From assembly GCA_046726015.1 (NCBI GenBank), contig JBKOZS010000034.1:1-17728 (forward strand): a stretch of DNA of 17,728 nucleotides, written 5' to 3'. The notes below the pieces were generated by a model. The model did no database searches. It was not told where the DNA came from and was given only the letters and a program-made list of their open reading frames with translations. A program made the position numbers and the translations under genes. Numbering within the stretch: the stretch's first letter is position 1; each line of letters starts with the position of its first letter. This document shows positions 7,801 to 12,816 of the stretch, piece after piece. This DNA comes from QHWT01 sp046726015 (GTDB taxonomy: Bacteria; Acidobacteriota; Vicinamibacteria; Vicinamibacterales; 2-12-FULL-66-21).

Positions 7801-7998
7801 CGCGCGTCGTACGGGCTCGGCCTTGAAACGTTCGCGCTTGGCTTCCCGATTCATTTCGACTGGGCGTGGCGGACGCTCCTCAACAAGGATTGGGAGGACT
7901 CCCTCTACGCGCTTCGCGCGCTGCAGGATGGCGAGAGCAGCGGCAGCCGCTGGCTGCGCCGGCCCAAATTCTCGATCTGGATCGGATACGACTTTTAA
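4861..7998 (+). CDS. Secreted fusion: HExxH metallopeptidase + TolB/PD40-like propeller + Omp85-like barrel
   Basis: A 1045-aa protein. A signal peptide ends near ASAQ (residues 29-32). Residues ~50-290 form a gluzincin-type peptidase domain. The zinc motif is HELTH (H150, E151, H154), with WVDEGLSDY providing the likely third ligand, E176. Residues ~306-600 carry WD40/PD40-like blades (SPVGDRIAYFA, FSPDGKSVAFAA, WAADGKSIVYIK). From ~650 to the end is a beta-barrel. It includes the Omp85-type lid-loop motif GGNSEMRGYEY (M881-Y884), a following ElRFPL-like strand, and a C-terminal aromatic (IGYDF) typical of BamA-assembled proteins. No POTRA repeats are visible. It is probably anchored in the outer membrane with periplasmic peptidase and propeller domains. 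The substrate is unknown. GAGGTGA just upstream supports the start. Confidence 0.85.
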   Translation: MRTRSWRGLRSPFGLALFAFVYIAGTIAASAQTPFVPYYNKNRIKYDHFNWRIYTTDHFEIYYYPEIEQHLERVTSYAESAYQQVSADLKHDLAFKVPLVLYKTASEFQQQNIEPGELPEGVLAFAEPYRDRMVLPIDEPSDALYRLITHELTHIFEFDIIPRTLLRRGLPLWVDEGLSDYMTGYWNAFDLMSVRDAAIADIIPPMSDFQGVQFADGRLPYNLGHAAFEFIESKWGKEGLRQFLFALRKAVIGGGESAYEEAFKLKPEEFDEQFDKYLKDRFKPFRDKERPQDYGKDLAPKRDKTPYVSVVSIEPSPSGDLMAVAAGNRKDQELDIILMSTKDGKVIRNLTGGFNTGFGFEYIATPGGFRGNAVPWMSWSPVGDRIAYFARKEKQKTLVLQNVLTRKIEKRIDMKSVDMPESPDFSPDGKSVAFAALRSAIGDIFVVDIETGELKNITNDQFGDYAPTWAADGKSIVYIKRVSGNDKLFRYDVATQKSTQLTFGTHDDGAAQFLDPDTIVFPSTAVDPAQPITPEIARNGNIYNIWTLNLKNGELRQLTDALGGNVSPVALKDENKVQRIAFVTYYKGEYGIHSLPPQKEPIHTVASADFGSPGPNIDFTPPLSHTLVKQNERVKGRFEKLFLEGRPPVNVGVTSGGDLFGGTQVTFTDVLGDQQFNLYAESVSQYRSLSFSYLNLSRRFQYALQGFSQTQFYYGAYAGLLYSSDIYLDRDQALATQTLRGGAAFSIYPINRYSRFELSAGLYNFNQKYNDEALQEFAENFQTQQFGQPLFVSGTIMPFGAAYVRETTVFREYGPLSGDTMRVGYEYAPPLGSFLSRQTADLDARKYIRLATNGVLAFRFRGFTSWGDSPGYLYYGGNSEMRGYEYLEFIGHKAFFGNAELRFPLIEAALTPIGVIGGLRAVAFANLGGSGFQGSSFVLATKDPTIAPVIVGFVEDPTTPQGVRAVTVPREVTGWRLVDGRASYGLGLETFALGFPIHFDWAWRTLLNKDWEDSLYALRALQDGESSGSRWLRRPKFSIWIGYDF

Positions 7999-8005
7999 CG
8001 CGTCT

Positions 8006-8037
8006 CAATGCCAGGCAGCCAGTGACGCCTGGCATTG
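8006..8037 (+). terminator. Perfect 11-bp hairpin after the metallopeptidase-barrel gene
   Basis: CAATGCCAGGC (8006-8016) pairs perfectly with GCCTGGCATTG (8027-8037) around a 10-base loop, 7 bases after the stop at 7998. No T-tract follows, so it may be a Rho-assisted terminator, an mRNA 3' stabiliser, or an attenuator of the next gene, whose GTG lies 9 bases downstream. The loop word CAGTGAC (8020-8026) recurs across that GTG start (8044-8050). Confidence 0.55.
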
Positions 8038-8045
8038 GAAACTCA

Positions 8046-8294
8046 GTGACTGAACACACCAGCAAGTGCTGCAACGTGGTCCGCTTGCTGGCGGATTACC
8101 TCGAACACCAGCTCCCGCCGGCCATCCAGCGGGAGCTGGAACAACACCTCCAGCGCTGTCCGCGCTGCGTCGCACAGCTCCACACCTATCAGTCCACCGT
8201 CACCCTTCTCCGCTCCCTCAGGGAAGATGAACTGCCGCCGGAACTCCGGCTCACGCTCAAAGCCTTCATCGACGCGAAGTGTCACAAGAACTAG
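8046..8294 (+). CDS. Small zf-HC2 (anti-sigma-like) zinc-finger protein without membrane segment
   Basis: An 82-aa protein starting at GTG 8046. Zinc ligands match the anti-sigma zinc-finger pattern: C8/C9, then H34-x3-C38-x2-C41 in HLQRCPRC. The rest is helical (to about residue 78) and ends CHKN. No transmembrane helix follows, unlike the anti-sigma factor at 3202-4002, so it would be a soluble cytoplasmic protein. No sigma factor gene is adjacent. It could regulate a sigma factor in trans, possibly the one at 4011-4601, or act as a redox-sensitive zinc protein; both are inference. Its end overlaps the thioesterase start by 16 bp, suggesting translational coupling. GGAA six bases before the GTG is a weak ribosome binding site. 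Confidence 0.75.
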   Translation: MTEHTSKCCNVVRLLADYLEHQLPPAIQRELEQHLQRCPRCVAQLHTYQSTVTLLRSLREDELPPELRLTLKAFIDAKCHKN

Positions 8295-8797
8295 AGTCGC
8301 GCGCGGTGAACCTGACGCCGAAGAAGGCGTCGGAGTCCGCGACCGAGATGGTGCAGGTCGTGCTCCCGAACGACGCGAACCCGCTGGGATTCATTCTCGG
8401 CGGCACCGTCATGCACCTGATCGACATTGCCGGCGCGATCGCGTGCCATCGCCACACGCGCACGCTGCTGGTGACCGCCGCGGTTGACGGCCTGCAGTTC
8501 CTGCATCCCATCAAGGTCGGAGACCTGATCATCTTGAAGGCGCGCGTCACCGCCGCGTGGACCACGTCGCTCGAAGTGGAAGTGGAAGTGTTCTCGGAAG
8601 AAACACTCACCGGCGTTCGCCGGATGACCAGCCGCGCCTACCTGACGTTCGTGTCGATCGATCGCGAGGGGCGTCGTCTTCCGATTCCGGGTCTGATTCT
8701 CGAGACCGGCGAGGACCGCGAGCGGGCCGCCGCCGCCGAGCTCCGCCGCGCCGAGCGCCTGAAAGCGCGGCGCGAGCTGGAAGAGCGCTCCAAGTAG
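8279..8797 (+). CDS. Hotdog-fold acyl-CoA thioesterase (YciA/BFIT-like)
   Basis: A 172-aa single hotdog-domain protein. It carries the acyl-CoA hydrolase pattern PNDANPLGFILGGTVMHLID (N31, D32, Gly41-42, D49) and then AAVDGLQFLHPIKVGDLI, the second strand and helix signature. Family members hydrolyse acyl-CoA to free acid and CoA in the cytoplasm. The C-terminal ~35 residues are a charged Arg/Glu/Ala helix, possibly a coiled coil, longer than the core needs. The start is uncertain: GTG 8279 overlaps the zinc-finger gene by 16 bp, and GTG 8306 would remove nine residues and the overlap. Neither has a strong ribosome binding site. The final segment (residues ~135-172) is not needed for catalysis. 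Confidence 0.87.
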   Translation: MSQELESRAVNLTPKKASESATEMVQVVLPNDANPLGFILGGTVMHLIDIAGAIACHRHTRTLLVTAAVDGLQFLHPIKVGDLIILKARVTAAWTTSLEVEVEVFSEETLTGVRRMTSRAYLTFVSIDREGRRLPIPGLILETGEDRERAAAAELRRAERLKARRELEERSK

Positions 8798-8823
8798 GGA
8801 CGCTCGTTTGACCGGTGTTCACT

Positions 8824-8940
8824 TGTCACGCACGATCTCACGCTGAGCGCGCCGAGAACGCAGAGCCGATTTTTCGACGTACTCAATAAACTTAAGAGCT
8901 CTGCGGCCTCCGCGAGCTCCGCGTGAGTACGTCCGTGACA
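8824..8940. repeat. Inverted nonamer array between convergent genes (terminator-like)
   Basis: On the plus strand 8899-8925 is three 9-base words of form CTCNGCGNN (ctctgcggc, ctccgcgag, ctccgcgtg). On the minus strand 8865-8839 holds three more (ctctgcgtt, ctcggcgcg, ctcagcgtg). The 30-base arms 8837-8866 and 8898-8927 are therefore imperfect inverted repeats. Outer 7-bp arms at 8824-8830/8934-8940 (TGTCACG/CGTGACA) are perfect. A competing perfect 10-bp pair is 8876-8885/8924-8933. It lies between convergent stops at 8797 and 8978, so a bidirectional terminator is likely. Confidence 0.65.
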
Positions 8941-8977
8941 CGTGCCGCAAGTTCGAACGGAGGAACGGCCCAAGGAG

Positions 8978-10480
8978 TTAGTTGGAGTCGAGTCCGACCA
9001 CGCTTCGATTTAGATCGATGGTCACGGTGTAGCGGCTCAGGAACTTGTGCCCGACGATCCCTCCGAGCTGGAATCCGAGCAGGGCGCTCGGCGCATTGAG
9101 GTTCAGCACGACGACCGGGATCTTCGAGAAGCGGATTGAGTTGAACTCGAGATCGACGTTCGGCAGCAGGAACGCGTCCTTGTCCCATCCCGACGTTCCG
9201 TACACCTTCAGCGGGATGCGGCGCTGCGTGCCGGGGATCGAGAGTTGGCCGGCGGTCGACTGGCTGATCGAGATCACTTCCCCGCCGGTGTCGACGACGA
9301 ACGTTGCCGGGTTGCCGTTCACGACACCGCGGACGGTGGCGAGCCGGTACAGCCGCAGCGGCAGTTCCGTCGCGTAGCGCGCCTCCGGGAGCGATCGCGC
9401 CATCACCAGCTGCCGCCGCGCGTAGTCGATGCGCATCGAGAGCCCGAGCGCGAGCGGCGAGAAGCTCTCCGGCTCGCGTGACGGCAATTCGCTGAGCGGG
9501 GGGTTCTTGATCAGCACCGGGACGTTCCGTACCTTCATGTCGCCGACTTCGAGCGAGTCCATGCGGCCGACCTGTAGCCCGCGCAGGCCGATGTCCCCCA
9601 CGCCGGCGCTCTGCATGTAAGTGATCGGGACGATGCCGCGGCGGCGGGCGATCTCACGCGAGACGACGGTCTGCTCCGCGCCGGTGTCGAGCACGAACTC
9701 GCTCGCCTTCGCGCCATTCACTTTGACCGCCACCAGCACCTTGTCCTTCTCGATGCGAATGGGCACGGTCCACGTGGCCTGGTTCCCCTCGAACTCGACG
9801 GCGGTGCGTCCTTTGAACGAATCGAGGAAGCGGATCTCGGCGCGCGTCCACGCCGCCTTGTCGCTGCGATCCTTGTTGGGCAGCAGGTTGACGTAGTTGC
9901 CAAACGCGGCCGCGGCTTCATCGAAGCGGTGCTGCCGCTCGTAGATGACGCCGACGTCGTGGTGGTATTCCGCTTCGCGCGGCGCCAGGCGCAACGCCTC
10001 CTGCGCGGCGATCAACGCGTCGTCCAGGCGATTGCGCGCGGTGAGCGTGCGCGCGCGGCCGTGATGGGCGCGCGCCTCTCCCGCGTCCGCCTTCAGCGCG
10101 TCCTCGTACGCCCCTTCCGCCTCATCGAAGAGTCCTGATGCCCAGAGTGTGTCGGCAAACAGCGCGAGCGCTCGCGCGTCGGACCGATCCTCGGCGACGA
10201 GCCGCTCGGCCTCGGTGCGCGCGTTGGCGAAATCGCCCGTGCGCAGCAACGACAGCGCAAGCCCGGCCTGCGCACGGCGCCGCAGCGTGAGGTCTTCCGC
10301 GGCGGCCGCAACCGCGCGCCGGTAGGGATCGATCGCATCGCGGTAGCGGGCCTCGTTCGCCAGCAGATCGCCGAGCTGCACCTGGATGTCGGCCACCCCG
10401 GACTGCGGCCCCTGCGCTGTGAGTATCAGGGGAACCACGAGTGCGGCCGAGATGGCGGCGGCCAGCCAGGTCCTGCGCAT
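8978..10480 (-). CDS. Exported TPR protein with two retropepsin-type aspartic protease domains
   Basis: A 500-aa protein. Residues 5-22 form a signal peptide ending near LTAQG. Residues ~30-205 are TPR-like helical repeats (LGDLLANEARYRDAIDPYRR, FDEAEGAYEDALKADAGEA, RHRFDEAAAAF-type units). Residues ~240-360 hold the first aspartyl-protease-like domain, with FVLDTGAEQTVVS (D265). Residues ~385-498 hold the second, with FVVDTGGEVISIS (D397), ending IVGHKFLSRYTVTIDL, the usual C-terminal G-h-x-h-h element. Retropepsin-like single domains normally dimerise through one DTG each; two in one chain could make an intramolecular pair. The substrate is unknown and location is probably periplasmic. A TGTTATAGT extended minus-10 box sits 9 bases before the ATG. 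Confidence 0.82.
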   Translation of the reverse strand: MRRTWLAAAISAALVVPLILTAQGPQSGVADIQVQLGDLLANEARYRDAIDPYRRAVAAAAEDLTLRRRAQAGLALSLLRTGDFANARTEAERLVAEDRSDARALALFADTLWASGLFDEAEGAYEDALKADAGEARAHHGRARTLTARNRLDDALIAAQEALRLAPREAEYHHDVGVIYERQHRFDEAAAAFGNYVNLLPNKDRSDKAAWTRAEIRFLDSFKGRTAVEFEGNQATWTVPIRIEKDKVLVAVKVNGAKASEFVLDTGAEQTVVSREIARRRGIVPITYMQSAGVGDIGLRGLQVGRMDSLEVGDMKVRNVPVLIKNPPLSELPSREPESFSPLALGLSMRIDYARRQLVMARSLPEARYATELPLRLYRLATVRGVVNGNPATFVVDTGGEVISISQSTAGQLSIPGTQRRIPLKVYGTSGWDKDAFLLPNVDLEFNSIRFSKIPVVVLNLNAPSALLGFQLGGIVGHKFLSRYTVTIDLNRSVVGLDSN

Positions 10481-10489
10481 GATTCGCGG

Positions 10490-10498
10490 ACTATAACA
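10490..10498 (-). promoter_or_regulatory. Candidate extended minus-10 promoter, near-leaderless, for the TPR/retropepsin gene
   Basis: On the minus strand TGTTATAGT (10498-10490) matches the extended minus-10 TGnTATAAT at all but one base. It ends 9 bases before the ATG at 10480. Transcription would then start within a few bases of the start codon. No minus-35 or ribosome binding site is visible. Confidence 0.4.
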
Positions 10499-10561
10499 GA
10501 CTCGAGGTGCGAGGCGCGATGTTCCGCCTTCGCCCGCGCGAACTCGAGCGGGCTATGGCGA

Positions 10562-10629
10562 GACTCCCCGCTTGAACCTTCGCGGCTGCGCCGCTCCGGT
10601 GCAAAAGCGGCGAGGCGGTGCGGGGACTC
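10562..10629 (-). terminator. GC-rich stem-loop downstream of nuoI
   Basis: The inner stem CGCCGCT (10589-10595) pairs with AGCGGCG (10606-10612) across 10 bases. The outer CCCCGC (10566-10571) pairs with GCGGGG (10620-10625). It lies just after the nuoI stop at 10639 on the minus strand, so it could end that transcript. No clear T-tract follows. The surrounding 158-bp gap (10481-10638) holds only this and the promoter of the TPR gene. Confidence 0.4.
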
Positions 10630-10638
10630 GGGACTTGT

Positions 10639-11109
10639 TTATCGTTGATAGTTTTCGATGGGAACGCCGTCGTACATCTCGTCAATCCGCAGCACCTGGC
10701 GTTCGCGCGAGTAGCTGCCGAGTTCGTAATCCTCGCTCATGATGAGCGCCTTGATGGGCCGGGTCGGGCAGACTTCCGCGCAGAGCCCGCAGAAGCTGCA
10801 GCGCGAGAGGTTGAAATCGAAGTAGTCGAGGATCTTGATCTTCTGCCCTGGCTCGCGGTGGCCGCCAAGAGCAATGAGATCGTCGGGGCAGACTTTCGCG
10901 CACTGGTCGCACACGATACACGTGGGCGCACCCGTTTCGGGCTCGACCTGGAGGCGAAGGATGCCGCGGAACCGCGGCGCGACCGGGCGCCGCTCGGCAG
11001 GATACTGGAACGTGAAAGCGGGTTGCGGCGCGTAACGAAGCGTCACGCGCATGCCCTTGATCAGATCGATCAGCAGGATCGATCGCAGAAAGCGCGCGAC
11101 CCGGCTCAC
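10639..11109 (-). CDS. nuoI: NADH-quinone oxidoreductase subunit I (NuoI)
   Basis: A 156-aa protein with two classic [4Fe-4S] motifs, CIVCDQCAKVCP (C64, C67, C70, C74) and CSFCGLCAEVCP (C104, C107, C110, C114). These bind clusters N6a and N6b, which pass electrons through the peripheral arm of complex I. The N-terminal amphipathic part (FLRSILLIDLIKGM, residues 7-20) fits NuoI. The start is GTG, overlapping the nuoB stop by 4 bp (GTGA), so the two are translationally coupled. Length and motif spacing are normal. Other complex I subunits are not adjacent in this window, so the remaining genes must lie elsewhere or this pair serves a different complex. Confidence 0.92.
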   Translation of the reverse strand: MSRVARFLRSILLIDLIKGMRVTLRYAPQPAFTFQYPAERRPVAPRFRGILRLQVEPETGAPTCIVCDQCAKVCPDDLIALGGHREPGQKIKILDYFDFNLSRCSFCGLCAEVCPTRPIKALIMSEDYELGSYSRERQVLRIDEMYDGVPIENYQR

Positions 11110-11642
11110 GTCGCGTCCTCGACCACAACCGGTTCGGTCGTCCCGAGCTTGATCACCTGCTCACGCCGCAGCACGGTGTTCTCGCGGCGAATCTTGTCCT
11201 GCAGGCGCATCAACCCGTACAGCAGCGCTTCGGGCCGCGGCGGGCATCCGGAGACATACACGTCGACGGGGACGATCTTGTCGACTCCCTGCAGCACGCT
11301 GTACGTCGGGAACGGCCCGCCGGCATTCGAGCACGCCCCCATGGAGATGACCCACTTCGGCTCCGGCATCTGGTCGTACAGCCGGCGCAGCACGGGCGCC
11401 ATCTTCTTCGTCACCGTGCCGGCGACGATCAGGAGATCGGCCTGCCGGGGCGATGCCCGGAACACCTCGGATCCGAAGCGCGCGATGTCGTAGCGGGACG
11501 CAGACGCCGCCATCATCTCGATGGCGCAGCACGCAAGCCCGAACCCCATCGGCCAGAGCGAGTTCTCCCTCGCCCACGTCAGCACCTTGTCGATGTTGGT
11601 GGTGATGAGATTGTCGTCGAATCGATGCTCTAACGTGCCCAT
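11106..11642 (-). CDS. nuoB: NADH-quinone oxidoreductase subunit B (NuoB)
   Basis: A 178-aa protein starting at ATG 11642. An upstream in-frame ATG at 11693 would add 17 residues encoded by the repeat array and is rejected. The cluster N2 ligands are C38 and C39 (GLACCAIEMM), C104 (MGACSNAGGPF) and C133 (SGCPPRPEAL). These pass electrons to quinone at the membrane arm. The signature IVAGTVTKKMAPVLRRLYDQ is typical of the family. It is coupled to nuoI by a 4-bp overlap and lies 69 bp after the ferredoxin stop. No Shine-Dalgarno is evident; the bases before ATG belong to the array and a short linker (gcagacgaca). Confidence 0.93.
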   Translation of the reverse strand: MGTLEHRFDDNLITTNIDKVLTWARENSLWPMGFGLACCAIEMMAASASRYDIARFGSEVFRASPRQADLLIVAGTVTKKMAPVLRRLYDQMPEPKWVISMGACSNAGGPFPTYSVLQGVDKIVPVDVYVSGCPPRPEALLYGLMRLQDKIRRENTVLRREQVIKLGTTEPVVVEDAT

Positions 11643-11652
11643 TGTCGTCTGC

Positions 11653-11715
11653 GGTTGGCGGTTGGCGGCTGGCCGTTTACTGCTTACTGCCAACTGCTAA
11701 CTGCCTACTGTTTAC
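11653..11715. repeat. Nine-unit heptamer array between ferredoxin and nuoB
   Basis: Nine consecutive 7-base words run in exact phase: ggttggc, ggttggc, ggctggc, cgtttac, tgcttac, tgccaac, tgctaac, tgcctac, tgtttac. All fit xGYYxRC. The last word overlaps the ferredoxin stop codon (11712-11714). The array ends 10 bases before the nuoB start. The words resemble, in reverse complement (gtaagca, gttggca), those at 921-955 (gtaagcc) and 89-117 (atcggca, gtctgca). The function is unknown. Confidence 0.75.
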
Positions 11716-11972
11716 TTCTGGTAGTACTGCGCGTTGACCGGGATGTAGTTCTTCCACTTGTCCGGCGTTTCATCGAGCGCGAAGATCGCTTCCACCGGGC
11801 ATGCCGGCACGCACGCGCCGCAATCGATGCACTCGTCGGGATGAATATAGAGCATCTCGGCCGACGCGAACTCTGGCTCGTCCTTCCGCGGATGGATGCA
11901 GTCGACCGGGCAGACGTCGACGCATGCGGTGTCCTTGGTTCCGATACAGGGTTCGGTGATGATGTACGTCAC
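11712..11972 (-). CDS. 7Fe-type ([3Fe-4S][4Fe-4S]) ferredoxin
   Basis: An 86-aa protein. The first cysteine set is C9, C17, C21 (CIGTKDTACVDVCPVDCI); the position that holds the usual second cysteine is Thr12. C25 is extra. The second set is C48, C51, C54, C58 (CIDCGACVPACP). This matches the 7Fe layout of Azotobacter FdI-type ferredoxins: a [3Fe-4S] cluster on C9/C17/C58 and a [4Fe-4S] cluster on C21/C48/C51/C54. It is an electron carrier in the cytoplasm. The start is GTG 11972, with a strong GGAGGAG (11986-11980) 7 bases upstream. It lies 22 bp after iclR and upstream of nuoB-nuoI, suggesting co-transcription. An electron link to NuoBI is inference. Confidence 0.9.
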   Translation of the reverse strand: MTYIITEPCIGTKDTACVDVCPVDCIHPRKDEPEFASAEMLYIHPDECIDCGACVPACPVEAIFALDETPDKWKNYIPVNAQYYQK

Positions 11973-11994
11973 TCTCTCACTCCTCCGAATTCAC

Positions 11995-12732
11995 TTAAGC
12001 ACCAAGCGCCAGCGATGGGCCCGGCACATGTCCAAGTCTGACTGAAATGAGCCGCGCGAGCTCCACGGCGGTCTTCGGCTGCTCGGCGCCGAACTGCGGT
12101 TCGTTCGCGCCGTGCGCGAAGACGCCGACCCGCGCGACCTCGCGTCCCGTGTAATCGTGAACCGGGGCGCACGTGCACAGCAGCCGCTGCGCGCCATGCG
12201 TCTGTTCTGGTGGTCCGAACCGCACGAGCACGCGATCCGCCTCCGCGGCATCACGCGGTTGCGACAGCCGCACGCAGCTCAATCGCCGCGCGGGGGTTTC
12301 CTGGAAGAACATCGCGCAATGGCCCGGCATCTCGCGGCCGTACGCCGTATGCATGCTGACGTCGTCGGGGCCCGCCTTCCACACGTAGGTGACCTCGCCG
12401 GCCGACGGCATGGCCATGAACGCGCGCGGCCCGCCGCGCAGGGCAAACTCACGCAACACCGGATACGCGTGCAGTCGCAGCTCGGAGCGTCCAAGGAGGC
12501 GGAAGCTCAAATCGAGCATCTTGAGCGTCAGCGTGTAGCGGGAAGTCTCTTCTTCCTGCCGGACGTACCCGCGGCGTTTCAGAACGGCGAGCAGCCGATG
12601 GACCGTTGACACCGGACGGTTGACGCTGCGCGCCAGCTCGGTGACGCTCAACCCCCGTTTGGCGCCCGCCAGCGCTTCACAGACCTCGAGCGCCTTCTCC
12701 AGGGATGTGTGTCCTTCGCGGTCGGTGGCCAT
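11995..12732 (-). CDS. IclR-family transcriptional regulator
   Basis: A 245-aa protein starting at ATG 12732. A longer frame to 12792 would run through the operator and is rejected. The N-terminal winged helix-turn-helix (about residues 10-75) includes LSVTELARSVNRPVSTVHRLL. The effector-binding domain follows (about 85-235), ending ICLR-style with AVELARLISVRLG. The effector domain is variable (MPSAGEVTYVW, TCAPVHDYTGREVARVGV) and the ligand is unknown. IclR members typically repress or activate a divergent or downstream operon in response to small organic molecules. Here the divergent operon starts at 12817, and three half-sites lie in the gap. The ferredoxin gene follows by 22 bp. Confidence 0.88.
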   Translation of the reverse strand: MATDREGHTSLEKALEVCEALAGAKRGLSVTELARSVNRPVSTVHRLLAVLKRRGYVRQEEETSRYTLTLKMLDLSFRLLGRSELRLHAYPVLREFALRGGPRAFMAMPSAGEVTYVWKAGPDDVSMHTAYGREMPGHCAMFFQETPARRLSCVRLSQPRDAAEADRVLVRFGPPEQTHGAQRLLCTCAPVHDYTGREVARVGVFAHGANEPQFGAEQPKTAVELARLISVRLGHVPGPSLALGA

Positions 12733-12764
12733 TTCTCGCACGTTCCGGATGGATGCCTTGCCAT

Positions 12765-12791
12765 CATTCCAATATGTGGAATGGCGTTCCA
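12765..12791. promoter_or_regulatory. IclR operator candidate: three half-sites 10 bp apart
   Basis: Half-sites TTCCA (12767-12771), TGGAA (12777-12781) and TTCCA (12787-12791) are spaced by one helical turn. The first pair makes a perfect 7-bp inverted repeat, CATTCCA-N5-TGGAATG (12765-12783). The second pair makes TGGAATGGCGTTCCA (12777-12791), with 5-bp arms. This resembles the IclR-family pattern TGGAA-N5-TTCCA. The site lies between iclR and the porin operon. Confidence 0.6.
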
Positions 12792-12804
12792 TCCCGGTTC
12801 AGAC

Positions 12805-12814
12805 TAAATATATA
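12805..12814 (+). promoter_or_regulatory. AT-rich minus-10 candidate for the porin-cupredoxin operon
   Basis: TAAATATATA at 12805-12814 is the only AT-rich stretch here. Read as TAAATA (12805-12810), transcription would start near 12817, the ATG itself, making a leaderless message. No ribosome binding site is present before the ATG. There is no TTGACA-like minus-35, and the IclR half-sites occupy that position, which would suit activator dependence. Confidence 0.4.
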
Positions 12815-12816
12815 CC

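Noticed and set aside
12733..12792. Longer start for the IclR regulator (20 extra residues)
   Set aside because: It would place the operator half-sites inside the coding region; the ATG at 12732 leaves a normal distance to the helix-turn-helix.
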